From Brevundimonas sp. (GTDB lineage: Bacteria > Pseudomonadota > Alphaproteobacteria > Caulobacterales > Caulobacteraceae), in contig NZ_JACESB010000013.1 in assembly GCF_013912005.1 (NCBI RefSeq), positions 1 to 64,000 of the forward strand: a stretch of DNA of 64,000 nt. Direction: 5' to 3'. The translations under genes and the position numbers were made by a program. How positions within the stretch are numbered: the first letter of the stretch is position 1; the number at the start of each line of letters is the position of its first letter. The notes under the pieces are model-generated. The model was given only the letters and a program-made list of their open reading frames with translations. It was not told where the DNA came from and ran no database searches. Positions 1-7,724 of this stretch are shown here, piece by piece.

Positions 1-575
1 GCGTGGGCCGGGGCGGGCGCGTCGGCCGCCGGAGCGGCGGCGGCGGCGGGCCGGAGGCGGAAGATCGGGGCGTCGCGGCGCGGGGCCATCGGATCGTTCC
101 CGGGAGCCGGCGCGGGCGCGGGCGGCGCAACGACGGCCGCCGGGGCCGGCTGGCCGCCGCGATCGGCGATGTAGGCCGGGGCGGGAGCCGGAGCCGGAGC
201 GGGAGCCGGTTGGGCGGGCGCCGCCGGAGCGGGCGGCGTCGGCTGCACGGCGGGGGCCGGCTGCGGATGAAGCCAGGCGGAGGCGGGCGTCAGGGTCCGC
301 CGCGCGGCTCCCGGCGCGGGCGTGAGCCCCGGCCGGGCGGCGCCGCCATGCGGAATGACCCGGTTGGGCCGGCGGAGATCGCGGCGGGCCGGCTCGGCGG
401 CCGCCGTCGGCGGCTCCTGCGTCGGGGTCGCCGTCCGGCCGGGCCAGGACAGGTAGCGGAGCCCTGCGTCGGCGCCGGACGCCTGCTGCGCGGACGCCGC
501 GCCGCACAGGGCGAGTCCGCCGGCGAGGGCGGCGGCGGCGGCGATACCGCGGGTCAGACGAGGACGGCGGCGCAC
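1..575 (-). CDS. Pro/Ala-rich exported protein, N-terminal part
   Basis: Reading from a GTG at 575 gives about 191 codons with no stop before the window edge, so the gene is partial at its C-terminus. Residues 1-29 form a clear Sec signal peptide: an Arg-rich start, a hydrophobic Ala/Leu core, and a likely cut after ASA at residue 29. After about 60 residues of ordinary composition (including RYLSWPGR) the protein becomes Pro/Ala repeats, as in periplasmic linkers. I recognise no domain; a folded domain may lie beyond the edge. The opposite strand is open but gives only Gly/Arg-rich low-complexity sequence, a shadow of these PA codons. No ATG lies upstream in frame, and the GTG places the signal peptide correctly. 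Confidence 0.65.
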   Translation of the reverse strand, partial: MRRRPRLTRGIAAAAALAGGLALCGAASAQQASGADAGLRYLSWPGRTATPTQEPPTAAAEPARRDLRRPNRVIPHGGAARPGLTPAPGAARRTLTPASAWLHPQPAPAVQPTPPAPAAPAQPAPAPAPAPAPAYIADRGGQPAPAAVVAPPAPAPAPGNDPMAPRRDAPIFRLRPAAAAAPAADAPAPAH

Positions 576-625
576 GGGCGGCTCCGGCTGGGGATGCTGG
601 ACAGCGAAGCCTAGGCGGCCTGAGC

Positions 626-641
626 TTAACCCGCAGCTAAC
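626..641. promoter_or_regulatory. Possible CtrA-type box
   Basis: TTAA, seven bases, then CTAAC. This matches the Caulobacter CtrA consensus TTAA-N7-TTAAC with one mismatch. It lies about 50 bp upstream of the exported protein starting at 575 and just beyond the 3' end of the permease gene, so if real it would act on the exported protein. A single site with one mismatch can occur by chance, although TTAA is rare in DNA this GC-rich. Confidence 0.3.
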
Positions 642-647
642 GGCGGC

Positions 648-1400
648 TCAGGCGAGCCGCGCCCGCACCCGTCTTTCCACAAGCGCGACCAGGCCGTTCA
701 GCGCGAGGCCCATGGCCATCAGGCAGGCGAGGGCGGCGAGCATGTCGGCGGTGCGGAGGCGGTTGCCCGCCTCGAGCAGGCGCCAGGCCAGACCCTGGGT
801 GGCGCCGGAGCCGGAGACGAACTCGGCCACGACGGCGCCGATCACCGCCAGACCGGCGGCGACGCGGACGCCTTCGAGGATGAAGGGAAGCGCCGAGGGA
901 AGCCGCAGGCGCCACAGCCGCTGGTGCGGCGGCGCGCCGTAGAGGTCGAACAGCCGCTCGAGGTCCGGGTCGGCGGACCTGAGGCCGGTGAGGACGCCGG
1001 AGAAGATCGGAAAGAAGGCCACGGCCGCCGCCAGGCCGACGACGGCGCGGTCGGGGTGGTCGAGTCCGGCCCAGATCAGCGCCAGCGGCGCGATCGCCAC
1101 GACAGGGGTGACCTGGACGGCCACCGCGAGCGGGCGGACGGCGCTCTCCGCGAGCCGGTTCATCGATATGGCGAACGCCAGACCGCCGCCGACGAGGGCG
1201 GCGACGGCGAGCGCCTGGAGCGCCATCCAGAAAGTCTGCAGCGCCGAGCCCGCGAGGACGGGGGCGCGCTGTAGCAGGGCGAGGGCGACGGCGCTGGGCG
1301 GCGGGAGCAGGTAGACGGGAACCTGCAGCGCGCGGCAGGCGGCTTCCCAGCCGGCGAGAAGCAGGACGGCCAGCAGCAGGGGCGGCAGGAGGCGGCTCAC
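648..1400 (-). CDS. ABC transporter permease, SsuC/TauC/ThiX type
   Basis: Inner-membrane permease of an ABC importer (BPD_transp_1 fold), 250 residues, the usual length for the SsuC/TauC/NrtB group. About six hydrophobic segments are visible (around residues 5-24, 50-75, 88-112, 117-138, 170-195 and 215-238). The cytoplasmic EAA-type loop is at about residues 150-172 (GAPPHQRLWRLRLPSALP), where the ATPase docks. The ATG overlaps the end of the ATPase gene by four bases, so the two are translationally coupled. The substrate cannot be read from the permease; sulfonates, taurine, nitrate or a thiamine pyrimidine precursor are the family's usual cargo. Confidence 0.9.
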   Translation of the reverse strand: MSRLLPPLLLAVLLLAGWEAACRALQVPVYLLPPPSAVALALLQRAPVLAGSALQTFWMALQALAVAALVGGGLAFAISMNRLAESAVRPLAVAVQVTPVVAIAPLALIWAGLDHPDRAVVGLAAAVAFFPIFSGVLTGLRSADPDLERLFDLYGAPPHQRLWRLRLPSALPFILEGVRVAAGLAVIGAVVAEFVSGSGATQGLAWRLLEAGNRLRTADMLAALACLMAMGLALNGLVALVERRVRARLA

Positions 1401-2173
1401 GCGGCCTCCGGTCGGGCGGGCATGGCGGCGGCGAGCGCGGCGGTCAGATCCTCGACGGCGCTCCGGAAGCCCGGGTCAGCCCGCCAGCCCTCCGGCCGGG
1501 GCAGGACGCCGGGGTGGAGCCGGGCCGCGGCCACGCGACCGGTCGCGGCGTCCAGCACCACGGAGCGACCGGCGAAGTAGGCCGCTTCCTCGACGTCGTG
1601 GGTCACGAAGACGATGGACGGGCGGGGCTCGCGCGCCGCCCACAGCCGGTGGAGGTCCTCGATGAGGCGTCGCCGGGTGACGCTGTCGAGCGCCGCGAAG
1701 GGCTCGTCGAGGAGCAGGAGGTCGGGCTGGATGACCAGCGCGCGCGCGAGGGACACCCGCATGGCCATGCCGCCGGAGAGCTGACGCGGCCGCGCCGCCA
1801 GACGGTCGCCGAGGCCCACCGCGGCGAGGGCCGCCGCGGCGCGGGCGCGGGCCTCGGCGCGGGGCAGGCCCTGCAGCTCCAGCGGAAGGGCGACGTTGGC
1901 GCAGGCGCCGGCCCAGGGCATCAGGGTGGGCGCCTGGAAGACGAAGGCGGCGCGCCCCGCGGGCGGCGTGCGGACCTCGCCCTCGGCGGCCGCCTCGAGG
2001 CCGGCCAGCAGCCGGAGGGTGGTCGACTTTCCGGCCCCGGAGGCGCCGACGATGGCCAGGATTTCGCCCGGGGCCACGGTCAGGTCGATCGGGCCGATGG
2101 AGCCCCCGCCGCCCGGATAGCGAACCACGGCGCCGCGCAGCGCCGCCGTCGCCGCCGCGCCCTGGTCAGCCAC
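1397..2173 (-). CDS. ABC transporter ATP-binding protein, SsuB/TauB type
   Basis: ATPase subunit of the importer encoded with its neighbours. Walker A is GASGAGKS at residues 43-50, the Q-loop glutamine is near 79, the signature LSGGM is at 131-135, Walker B LLLLDE at 151-156 and the switch histidine at 191 (VTHD). All catalytic elements are intact and the length (258) is normal. The gene overlaps both the binding-protein gene upstream and the permease gene downstream by a few bases, forming a tight three-gene operon. The family is clear; the substrate is not. Confidence 0.93.
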   Translation of the reverse strand: MADQGAAATAALRGAVVRYPGGGGSIGPIDLTVAPGEILAIVGASGAGKSTTLRLLAGLEAAAEGEVRTPPAGRAAFVFQAPTLMPWAGACANVALPLELQGLPRAEARARAAAALAAVGLGDRLAARPRQLSGGMAMRVSLARALVIQPDLLLLDEPFAALDSVTRRRLIEDLHRLWAAREPRPSIVFVTHDVEEAAYFAGRSVVLDAATGRVAAARLHPGVLPRPEGWRADPGFRSAVEDLTAALAAAMPARPEAA

Positions 2174-3215
2174 GGCCGCGGCCGGGCAGGTACTGGGTGG
2201 TGAAGGCCTGCCGCCAGTCGAGGTTCGGCGGATAGACGCCGGCCTCAGAGGTGACCTCGAAGAAGGCCCGCCAGCGCTCCTCGGTCATGGTCCCCAGGCC
2301 GTAGAGGGCGGCGTCGCCGCCGTCGACGATGCCGTTCGCCTTGAGCTTCTCGCGGGCCTGGTCGAGCACGTCCTGGGTCATCTCGGGATTGGCCTGGCGG
2401 ATCAGGGCGTCGGCGGCCTTGCCGTCGCCCTGGATGTAGTCGCGCCACCCTTCGGCGGAGGCGGCGATGAAGCTGCGCAGGGCCCCGGCGTTGTCGCGGG
2501 CGAAGGCGTTCGGGGCCAGCACCATGGTGGCGTAGGAAGGGTAGCCCTCGTCCGCCAGCAGGAAGACCTTCGGCTCGAAGCCCGCCACCTTGCGGATCGT
2601 ATAGGGTTCGGAGGTCAGGTAGCCCTGCTGCACCGCGCGGGGGTCCGCGAGGAAGGGCGCGACGTTGAAGGTGTACTTGCGCACCTGGTCGTCGGTGAAG
2701 CCGTAGCGCGCCTTCAGCCAGACCCAGAAGGCGTCGATCGAGGCGTCGGCGAGCAGGATCGGCCGGCCCGCGAGGTCGGCGATGGACTCCAGCGACGGGT
2801 CCGGATGGGCGATGAGGACCTGGGGATCCTTCTGGAAGAAGGCCGCGACGGCCTTCACCGGCGCGCCCTCGGCGACCAGGTTCATGGTGATGAAGCTGTT
2901 GGAGCCCATGCCGAGCTCGACCGCATTGGACGCGAGCAGCTGGGGCACGTTCACCCCGGGCCCGCCCTGGATGATCTCGACATTCAGGCCACGGCGCTCG
3001 TAGGCGCCGGAGGCGAGGGCCTGGTAGAAGCCGCCGTGTTCGGCCTGGGCCCGCCAGTCGGTGGCGAACCGCAGGCGGATGCGGCCGTCGGCGTCCGGCT
3101 CGACGGCGGAATCGGCGCAGCCGGCGAGGGCAGCGGCGGTCGCGGCCCCGGCTCCGGCGAGGACGGCGCGGCGATCCAGCGTAAAGGGGCGATTCCCGCG
3201 TCGGTCCATGGCCAT
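2166..3215 (-). CDS. ABC transporter substrate-binding lipoprotein, NMT1/THI5-like
   Basis: Periplasmic binding protein of the importer. The N-terminus has a twin-arginine-like DRRAVLAG (residues 14-21) and a lipobox LAGC with Cys33, so it is probably a lipoprotein exported folded. The mature part has features of the NMT1/SsuA/TauA family: an early FATDWRAQAEHGGFYQAL block, GGPGVNVPQLLASNAVELGMGS, and a C-terminal TMTEERWRAFFEV segment. NMT1-type proteins bind thiamine pyrimidine precursors, sulfonates, nitrate or guanidine-like compounds. A search of the leader found no recognisable TPP riboswitch, so thiamine is unproven. Two in-frame ATGs (3215 and 3209) are possible starts. It is the first gene of the operon. 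Confidence 0.88.
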   Translation of the reverse strand: MAMDRRGNRPFTLDRRAVLAGAGAATAAALAGCADSAVEPDADGRIRLRFATDWRAQAEHGGFYQALASGAYERRGLNVEIIQGGPGVNVPQLLASNAVELGMGSNSFITMNLVAEGAPVKAVAAFFQKDPQVLIAHPDPSLESIADLAGRPILLADASIDAFWVWLKARYGFTDDQVRKYTFNVAPFLADPRAVQQGYLTSEPYTIRKVAGFEPKVFLLADEGYPSYATMVLAPNAFARDNAGALRSFIAASAEGWRDYIQGDGKAADALIRQANPEMTQDVLDQAREKLKANGIVDGGDAALYGLGTMTEERWRAFFEVTSEAGVYPPNLDWRQAFTTQYLPGRGRG

Positions 3216-3278
3216 GGTTTAGGGCGAGGGTCCGGGGAAGGGAAGGGCGCGGGGCGGGTCGCCGTGCGCCGGAATTGA

Positions 3279-3347
3279 GCGAGGGGACGAAGAGCCCCGG
3301 CGAACCGGTTTTCTCCGTCCCCTCGCCAAGTCCGGGTTGGACTTGGC
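3279..3347. promoter_or_regulatory. Two adjacent inverted repeats in the leader of the ABC operon
   Basis: An 11-bp perfect inverted repeat (GCGAGGGGACG at 3279-3289 with its complement at 3316-3326) encloses a short CCGG-TTCG-CCGG-type hairpin (minus-strand reading). Directly next to it is a 9-bp perfect stem (3325-3333 with 3339-3347) and a five-base loop. On the minus strand they lie 65-135 bases upstream of the binding-protein start, in its probable mRNA leader. No U-tract follows on either strand, so a simple terminator is unlikely. I could not match it to a known riboswitch. Confidence 0.45.
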
Positions 3348-3651
3348 CATTGAGGTTCGGACCCTGGCCTCGGCGTCAGCAGGGCGAACCCCGGTGACGG
3401 TCGGCTGTATCCTGTCGCGCTCCTGGTCTCCGGCGTTCCGCAAGGTCGAAGCCCTGCGCCGTCCTTCGATCCCGATCCGGTTCCCTCGAGGCGTTCTCCG
3501 GCCGAAGCCTTCGAAAGCCCGTCGGGCCTTGATCCTGCCCCCCGCACGTTAAGGTCGTAGACCCCCCGTAGCATCGGGTCAGAGAGCCGGGCCGGTTCGC
3601 CTTGAGCCCCGGGTCTCCCCGGTTTTCCGCGCCGCCGTGTCCCTCGGCCCG
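3348..3651. other. Gene-free stretch upstream of the orphan promoter
   Basis: About 300 bases between the leader hairpins of the ABC operon and the strong plus-strand promoter at 3652. Short frames exist on both strands, but none has a convincing ribosome-binding site, codon use or recognisable protein. It may hold the promoter of the minus-strand ABC operon, which I cannot place. I see no repeat or RNA signature here. Confidence 0.4.
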
Positions 3652-3679
3652 TTGACGTTCCGACGAAAGCCGCTATGAG
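3652..3679 (+). promoter_or_regulatory. Strong housekeeping-type promoter
   Basis: TTGACG at 3652-3657, a 16-base spacer, then TATGAG at 3674-3679 within GCTATGAG. This fits both the general sigma-70 pattern and the Caulobacter consensus (TTGACG with GCTANAWC). It points right, away from the ABC operon, into a stretch with no obvious gene before the convergent 3' end of uup. Start of transcription would be near 3686. Confidence 0.55.
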
Positions 3680-3685
3680 GCAAGC

Positions 3686-3826
3686 GCCCCGGAATGGCCG
3701 GCTGTGAGGAATCGCCGCCGCTCCGGTGGATAATCCTGTGCATTTCTGTGGGCGATCGCTGTTCCGTGTTCCGGATCAGCGGCTTGAGTTTTCCACAGAA
3801 ACAGCCCCGGCGCGCCGGCCGAGGCT
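3686..3826 (+). ncRNA. Candidate structured small RNA
   Basis: Downstream of the promoter at 3652-3679 the sequence can form nested stems. TTTCTGTGG (3743-3751) pairs perfectly with CCACAGAAA (3793-3801). Inside, CGCTG pairs with CAGCG, and inside that TCCG pairs with CGGA. A second palindromic stem (GCCGGC arms) lies close to the uup stop. No open frame with a ribosome-binding site uses the promoter convincingly. The 3' end is a guess; a longer transcript would run antisense into uup. Two near-consensus DnaA boxes overlap this stretch (3725-3733 and 3789-3797, each 8 of 9), an alternative explanation for part of the symmetry. Confidence 0.35.
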
Positions 3827-3827
3827 G

Positions 3828-5642
3828 TCAGCCGGCAAGGGCCGCCTTCTTTTCCTCGAGTTCGAGCCATTCCAGCTCCGCCGCCTCCAGCGCCGCGCGG
3901 GCCTCGGCGGCGCCGCTCATGGCGCGCTGGAAGGCGGCGGGATCGCGCGCGTAGAGGTCGGGATCGGCCAGGGCGGCGTCGAAGGCTTCGATCCGGCCGG
4001 GCAGGGTCTCCATCAGCCCCTCCAGCTCCTCAAGACGCCGGGCGTCCTTGTAGGACAGCTTGGCGGCCGCCTTGCGCGGCGCGGGCGTCGCGGGCGCGTC
4101 GGGGGAGGGTCCGGACTTCGGGGAGTCCGCGCCGCCGGTCGGCGGGGGCGAGAGGAAGCCGGGGTTCTGGCGGATGAAGTCGGTCCAGCCTCCGGGCGTC
4201 TCAACGATGTCGCCCTGTCCGTTGAGGGCGATGGTGGAGGTGGCGAGCCGGTCGACGAAGTCGCGGTCGTGGCTGACCAGGATCAGGGTGCCGTCGTAGC
4301 TTTCGAGCAGCTCCTCGAGCTTGTCGAGGGTGTCCATGTCGAGGTCGTTGGTGGGCTCGTCGAGCACCAGCAGGTTGGCCGGCCTGGCGAGGGCCCGGGC
4401 CAGCAGCAGACGGTTGCGCTCGCCGCCCGAAAGGGTGGAGATCGGCTGCTTCAGCTGGCTTTCCTGGAACAGGAAGTCCTTCGCATAGGCGGCGACGTGC
4501 ATGGAGCGGCCGCGCACGAGGATGGAGTCGCCGCCGCCGGGCGTCAGCGCGTCCCACAGGCTCATGTCGGACCTCAGCCCCTCGCGGGACTGGTCGAGGT
4601 AGACGGGCTCCAGGTTGGCGCCGAGGCGAACGGAGCCGGCGTCGGGCTCGAGCTCGCCGAGCAGGATCTTCACCAGGGTGGTCTTGCCGGCCCCGTTGGG
4701 GCCGACGATGGCGAGGCGGTCGCCGCGGATCACCCGGGTGGTGAAGGGCTTGATGACCGTGCGCTCGCCGAACGCCTTCGACACGCCCTTCACGTCGGCG
4801 ACCAGCTTGCCGGAGGCGGCGCCGGAGTCGACGCCGAGGTTCAGCTCGCGCGGCAGGTCGCGCACCCGCTCGGCCCGCTCGGCGCGCAGGGCCTGGAGGG
4901 CGCGGGCGCGGCCCTCGTTGCGGGTTCGCTGGGCGGTGATGGAGCGGTAGAAGGTGTAGGTCTCGGCCTCGATCTTCTTCGTCAGACGCCGGAGGGACTC
5001 GGCCTCCTCCTCCATGACCTTGGCCGACCATTCGTCGAAGGCCGCGAAGCTCTTGTCGAGGGTGCGGACGCGCCGGCCCTCGAGCCAGTGGACGACCTGG
5101 GTGACGCGGTTGAGGAAGGCGCGGTCGTGGCTGACCAGCAGGACGGCGAAGCGGGCGGACAGCAGCTCCGCCTCCAGCTTCTCGATCGCGAGAATGTCGA
5201 GGTGGTTGGTGGGCTCGTCCAGCAGCAGGAGATCCGGCTCCTCCGCGAACGCCCTGGCGAGGGCGGCGCGGCGGATCTCGCCGCCGGAGAGGTTCACGGC
5301 CGGCTTGGCGGGGTCGAGCCCGAAGGTGGTCAGCCAGGCTTCGGCGGTCCAGCGCTCGGCGTCGCCGGAGGCGGCGTAGTCGAGCAGGGTCTCGCCGGTG
5401 ATCACCGGCTCCTGGGGCACATAGGCGAAGCGGGTCCCCGCCTGGACCGAACGGTCGCCCGCGTCGGCGTCGATCAGACCCATGACCAGCTTCATCAGGG
5501 TCGACTTGCCGGCGCCGTTGCGGCCGACCAGGGCGGCGCGGCTGCGCGGCTCGATGGCCATGTCGACGCCCTCGAAGAGGGGCCGGGGGCCGTCCTGCAG
5601 GCGGATGTCCTTGAGGGCGACGAGGGGCGGGCGCGCAGCCAT
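3828..5642 (-). CDS. uup: ABC-F ATPase Uup
   Basis: Soluble twin-ATPase of the ABC-F family (604 residues). Walker A motifs are GRNGAGKS (40-47) and GPNGAGKT (314-321), signatures LSGGE at 118-122 and 404-408, and both Walker B segments read LDEPTN. There are no membrane segments. The charged linker between the domains (about 205-265) is the usual P-site tRNA interaction motif. After a Pro-rich spacer, the C-terminal 75 residues are a coiled coil beginning KLSYKDARRLEELE, the DNA-binding tail that marks Uup. Uup affects precise transposon excision and ribosome function. The start chosen (MAARPPLVAL) begins just before the first domain; a longer in-frame extension upstream looks non-coding and would run through the divergent gene. 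Confidence 0.92.
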   Translation of the reverse strand: MAARPPLVALKDIRLQDGPRPLFEGVDMAIEPRSRAALVGRNGAGKSTLMKLVMGLIDADAGDRSVQAGTRFAYVPQEPVITGETLLDYAASGDAERWTAEAWLTTFGLDPAKPAVNLSGGEIRRAALARAFAEEPDLLLLDEPTNHLDILAIEKLEAELLSARFAVLLVSHDRAFLNRVTQVVHWLEGRRVRTLDKSFAAFDEWSAKVMEEEAESLRRLTKKIEAETYTFYRSITAQRTRNEGRARALQALRAERAERVRDLPRELNLGVDSGAASGKLVADVKGVSKAFGERTVIKPFTTRVIRGDRLAIVGPNGAGKTTLVKILLGELEPDAGSVRLGANLEPVYLDQSREGLRSDMSLWDALTPGGGDSILVRGRSMHVAAYAKDFLFQESQLKQPISTLSGGERNRLLLARALARPANLLVLDEPTNDLDMDTLDKLEELLESYDGTLILVSHDRDFVDRLATSTIALNGQGDIVETPGGWTDFIRQNPGFLSPPPTGGADSPKSGPSPDAPATPAPRKAAAKLSYKDARRLEELEGLMETLPGRIEAFDAALADPDLYARDPAAFQRAMSGAAEARAALEAAELEWLELEEKKAALAG

Positions 5643-5679
5643 GGGTGCTTTCGGCCGGGAGGAAGGGTATGGGGAGGGC

Positions 5680-6168
5680 GTGGATGTAGAGCGTAGAGAC
5701 CCCGGGTCCAAGCCCTTCTGGGAAACCCGCAGGCTGGACCAGATGACCCGCGAGCAGTGGGAGAGCCTGTGCGACGGGTGCGGCCTGTGCTGTCTGGTCC
5801 GGTTCGAGGACGAGGACAGCGGCGAGGTCATCCCCACGCGGGTGCACTGCAAGCTGTTCGATCCGGTGCGCTGCACCTGTTCGGACTACGCCAACCGGCG
5901 CGAGCACGTGCCCGACTGCATCAAGCTGACGCCGTGGAACATCGAGGCGCTGGAGTGGATGCCGAAGTCGTGCGCCTACCGCCGCATCCACGAGGGACGG
6001 CCGCTGGCCAGCTGGCATCCGCTGGTGTCGGGGAGCCGCGAGACGGTGCACGCCGCCGGCGTGTCGGTGCGCGGCCAGACCGTATCGGAAACGGCGCTGC
6101 GGGAGCCGGAGGACGCGCTGGACTTCGAGGCGCCCGAATGGAAGGCGGAGCGTGGCCGCGAAGATTAA
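5680..6168 (+). CDS. YcgN-like cysteine-cluster protein (UPF0260)
   Basis: Small cytoplasmic protein of the YcgN/UPF0260 family, which carries a putative metal- or Fe-S-binding cluster and has no firm function. The hallmark CDGCGLCC (Cys31, 34, 37, 38 from the GTG start) is followed by CKLFDPVRCTC, the conserved VPDCIKLTP and SCAYR, and HPLVSG...VHAAGVSVRG near the end. The family normally starts with a PFW motif followed by WESLCDGCG. Here KPFWETRRLDQMTREQWESL requires a start upstream of that block, so GTG 5680 behind a GGAGG-like stretch fits. ATG 5641, overlapping the uup start, is the alternative. The gene diverges from uup with under 40 bp between starts. Confidence 0.85.
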   Translation: MDVERRDPGSKPFWETRRLDQMTREQWESLCDGCGLCCLVRFEDEDSGEVIPTRVHCKLFDPVRCTCSDYANRREHVPDCIKLTPWNIEALEWMPKSCAYRRIHEGRPLASWHPLVSGSRETVHAAGVSVRGQTVSETALREPEDALDFEAPEWKAERGRED

Positions 6169-6340
6169 CTTCCGGCCGTGCTCCCGGGAGCAAGCCGCCG
6201 GAATACAGGCGCTTGTGAAAAACGATCCGCAGACGTCCACGCTCTGACGCTGGCGCCGCATAGTTGCGCCATGGCCCCGGAAAGGGGTCGGGCGCCGCGG
6301 GTGACGGGCCGGGCGCCGGGGACTCTTCCCGGAGGCGAGC

Positions 6341-7498
6341 ATGTGGGACTGGCGACGGCCGTTCGGCCGGCGGCGCATCGCTGCGCCCGAAAGCAAGGAC
6401 AGCCGGACCGGCCCGCTGGTGGCCTTCACGAGCGCCGGGCGGCCGCGGTGGACGCCCCGCGACTATACGACCCTCGCCACCGAGGGGTTCGGGCGCAATG
6501 CGGTCGCCTATCGCTGCATCCGCATGATCGCCGAGGCGGCCGCGGCGACGCCGCTGGCGGTGTTCGTCGACGGCGCCCGCACCGATGACCATCCGCTGGC
6601 GCGTCTGCTGACGCGGCCGAACCCGGAGCAGGGCGGGGTGGAGTTCCTCGAGGCGGTCTATGGCGCGCTGCAGACCGCGGGCAACGCCTATGTGGAGGCG
6701 GCCGGAGAGGCCGAGCCGGACGAGCTGTGGGCGCTGCGGCCCGACCGGATGCAGGTGGTCCCCGGACGCAGCGGCTGGCCGGAGGCCTATGTCTATTCCG
6801 TGGACGGGCGCTCGGTGCGGATCGGCCGCGCCGCCGACGGCTGGCTGCCGCTGCTGCACCTGAAGCTGTTTCACCCGACGGACGACCACTACGGCTTCTC
6901 GCCGCTGGAGGCGGCGGCCTTCGCCATCGACGTGCACAACGCCTCCGGAGCCTGGAACAAGGCGCTGCTGGACAACGCCGCCCGCCCCAGCGGGGCGCTG
7001 GTGTACGCCACGCGCGACGGCGAGGGGCTGACCGCGGAGCAGTTCGAGGCGCTGAGGACGCAGGTCGACGCCGTCCACGCCGGCGCGGCCAATGCGGGGC
7101 GGCCGATGATCCTCGACGGCGGGCTGGACTGGAAGCCGATGAGCTGGACGCCGGCGGACATGGATTTCATCGCCGGCAAGCACGCCGCGGCCCGGGAGAT
7201 CGCCCTGGCCTTCGGCGTTCCGCCGCAGCTGCTGGGCATCCCCGGCGACGCCACCTACGCCAACTATCGCGAGGCGAACGTCGCCTTCTGGCGCGGGACG
7301 GTGGTGCCGCTGGCGCGCAAGACCGCGGCCGCCCTGACCGGGTGGCTGGGCGGCCGGTTCGAGGGCGTCCGCATCGAGGCCGATCTGGAGGCCCTGCCGG
7401 CGCTGCAGCCGGAGCGGGAGGCGCTGTGGGCGCGGCTGAACGCCGCCAGCTTCCTGTCCGAGGACGAGCGGCGCCGGCTGGCCGGGGTGGAGGGCTGA
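6341..7498 (+). CDS. GTA/HK97-type portal protein (orfg3 homologue)
   Basis: Portal of a gene transfer agent head: the ring at one vertex through which DNA enters and to which the tail joins. The 385 residues match the HK97-family portal length. Typical landmarks are RNAVAYRCIRMIAEAAA near residue 50, LLTRPNPEQ at about 87, an HLKLFHPTDDHYGFSPLEAA block near 175, and AREIALAFGVPPQLLGIPGD...YREANVAFW near 285-325. A good GGAGG site lies just before the ATG. It opens the cluster. In RcGTA the terminase genes come directly before the portal, but here the upstream neighbour is the YcgN-like gene, so packaging functions are missing at this locus. Confidence 0.93.
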   Translation: MWDWRRPFGRRRIAAPESKDSRTGPLVAFTSAGRPRWTPRDYTTLATEGFGRNAVAYRCIRMIAEAAAATPLAVFVDGARTDDHPLARLLTRPNPEQGGVEFLEAVYGALQTAGNAYVEAAGEAEPDELWALRPDRMQVVPGRSGWPEAYVYSVDGRSVRIGRAADGWLPLLHLKLFHPTDDHYGFSPLEAAAFAIDVHNASGAWNKALLDNAARPSGALVYATRDGEGLTAEQFEALRTQVDAVHAGAANAGRPMILDGGLDWKPMSWTPADMDFIAGKHAAAREIALAFGVPPQLLGIPGDATYANYREANVAFWRGTVVPLARKTAAALTGWLGGRFEGVRIEADLEALPALQPEREALWARLNAASFLSEDERRRLAGVEG

Positions 7499-7499
7499 G

Positions 7500-7724
7500 A
7501 TGGAGCGGCCGATGATTCCGGCGGCGCTGGCCGCCGTGCTGGCGGCGCAGACGCTGACGGGCCTGGTGTGGGCCGGCGGCGCCGCAGCGCGGATCGCGGC
7601 GCTGGAGGAGCGGATCGGCGAGCAGCGGCTGGTGGCCGAACGGCTCGCCCGGCTCGAGGCGCAGGGCGAGGCCGCCCGAGCGGCGATGGCGCGGATCGAA
7701 CGGCGACTGGAGGAGGGGCGGTGA
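7500..7724 (+). CDS. Small membrane/coiled-coil protein in GTA cluster (orfg3.5 position)
   Basis: A 74-residue protein. A hydrophobic segment (about residues 5-29) is followed by an amphipathic, charged coiled coil ending in RIERRLEEGR. It starts one base after the portal stop and its stop overlaps the protease start, so it belongs to the operon. Its position matches the small orfg3.5 of RcGTA. A single N-terminal membrane anchor plus coiled coil could suit a lysis accessory or assembly factor, but no family signature supports this. Confidence 0.75.
   Translation: MERPMIPAALAAVLAAQTLTGLVWAGGAAARIAALEERIGEQRLVAERLARLEAQGEAARAAMARIERRLEEGR

Noticed and set aside
3-614. Long plus-strand frame at the left edge, Gly/Arg rich
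   Set aside because: Shadow of the PA-rich minus-strand gene; no conserved features, while the minus strand has a clean signal peptide.
3216-3560. TPP riboswitch upstream of the NMT1-type operon
   Set aside because: I looked for the CTGAGA and ACCCTTGAACCTGAT elements on the minus strand and found neither.
3725-3797. Chromosomal origin suggested by two DnaA-like boxes
   Set aside because: Only two 8/9 boxes, no AT-rich unwinding region, and none of the usual origin neighbours (hemE, dnaA, parAB).
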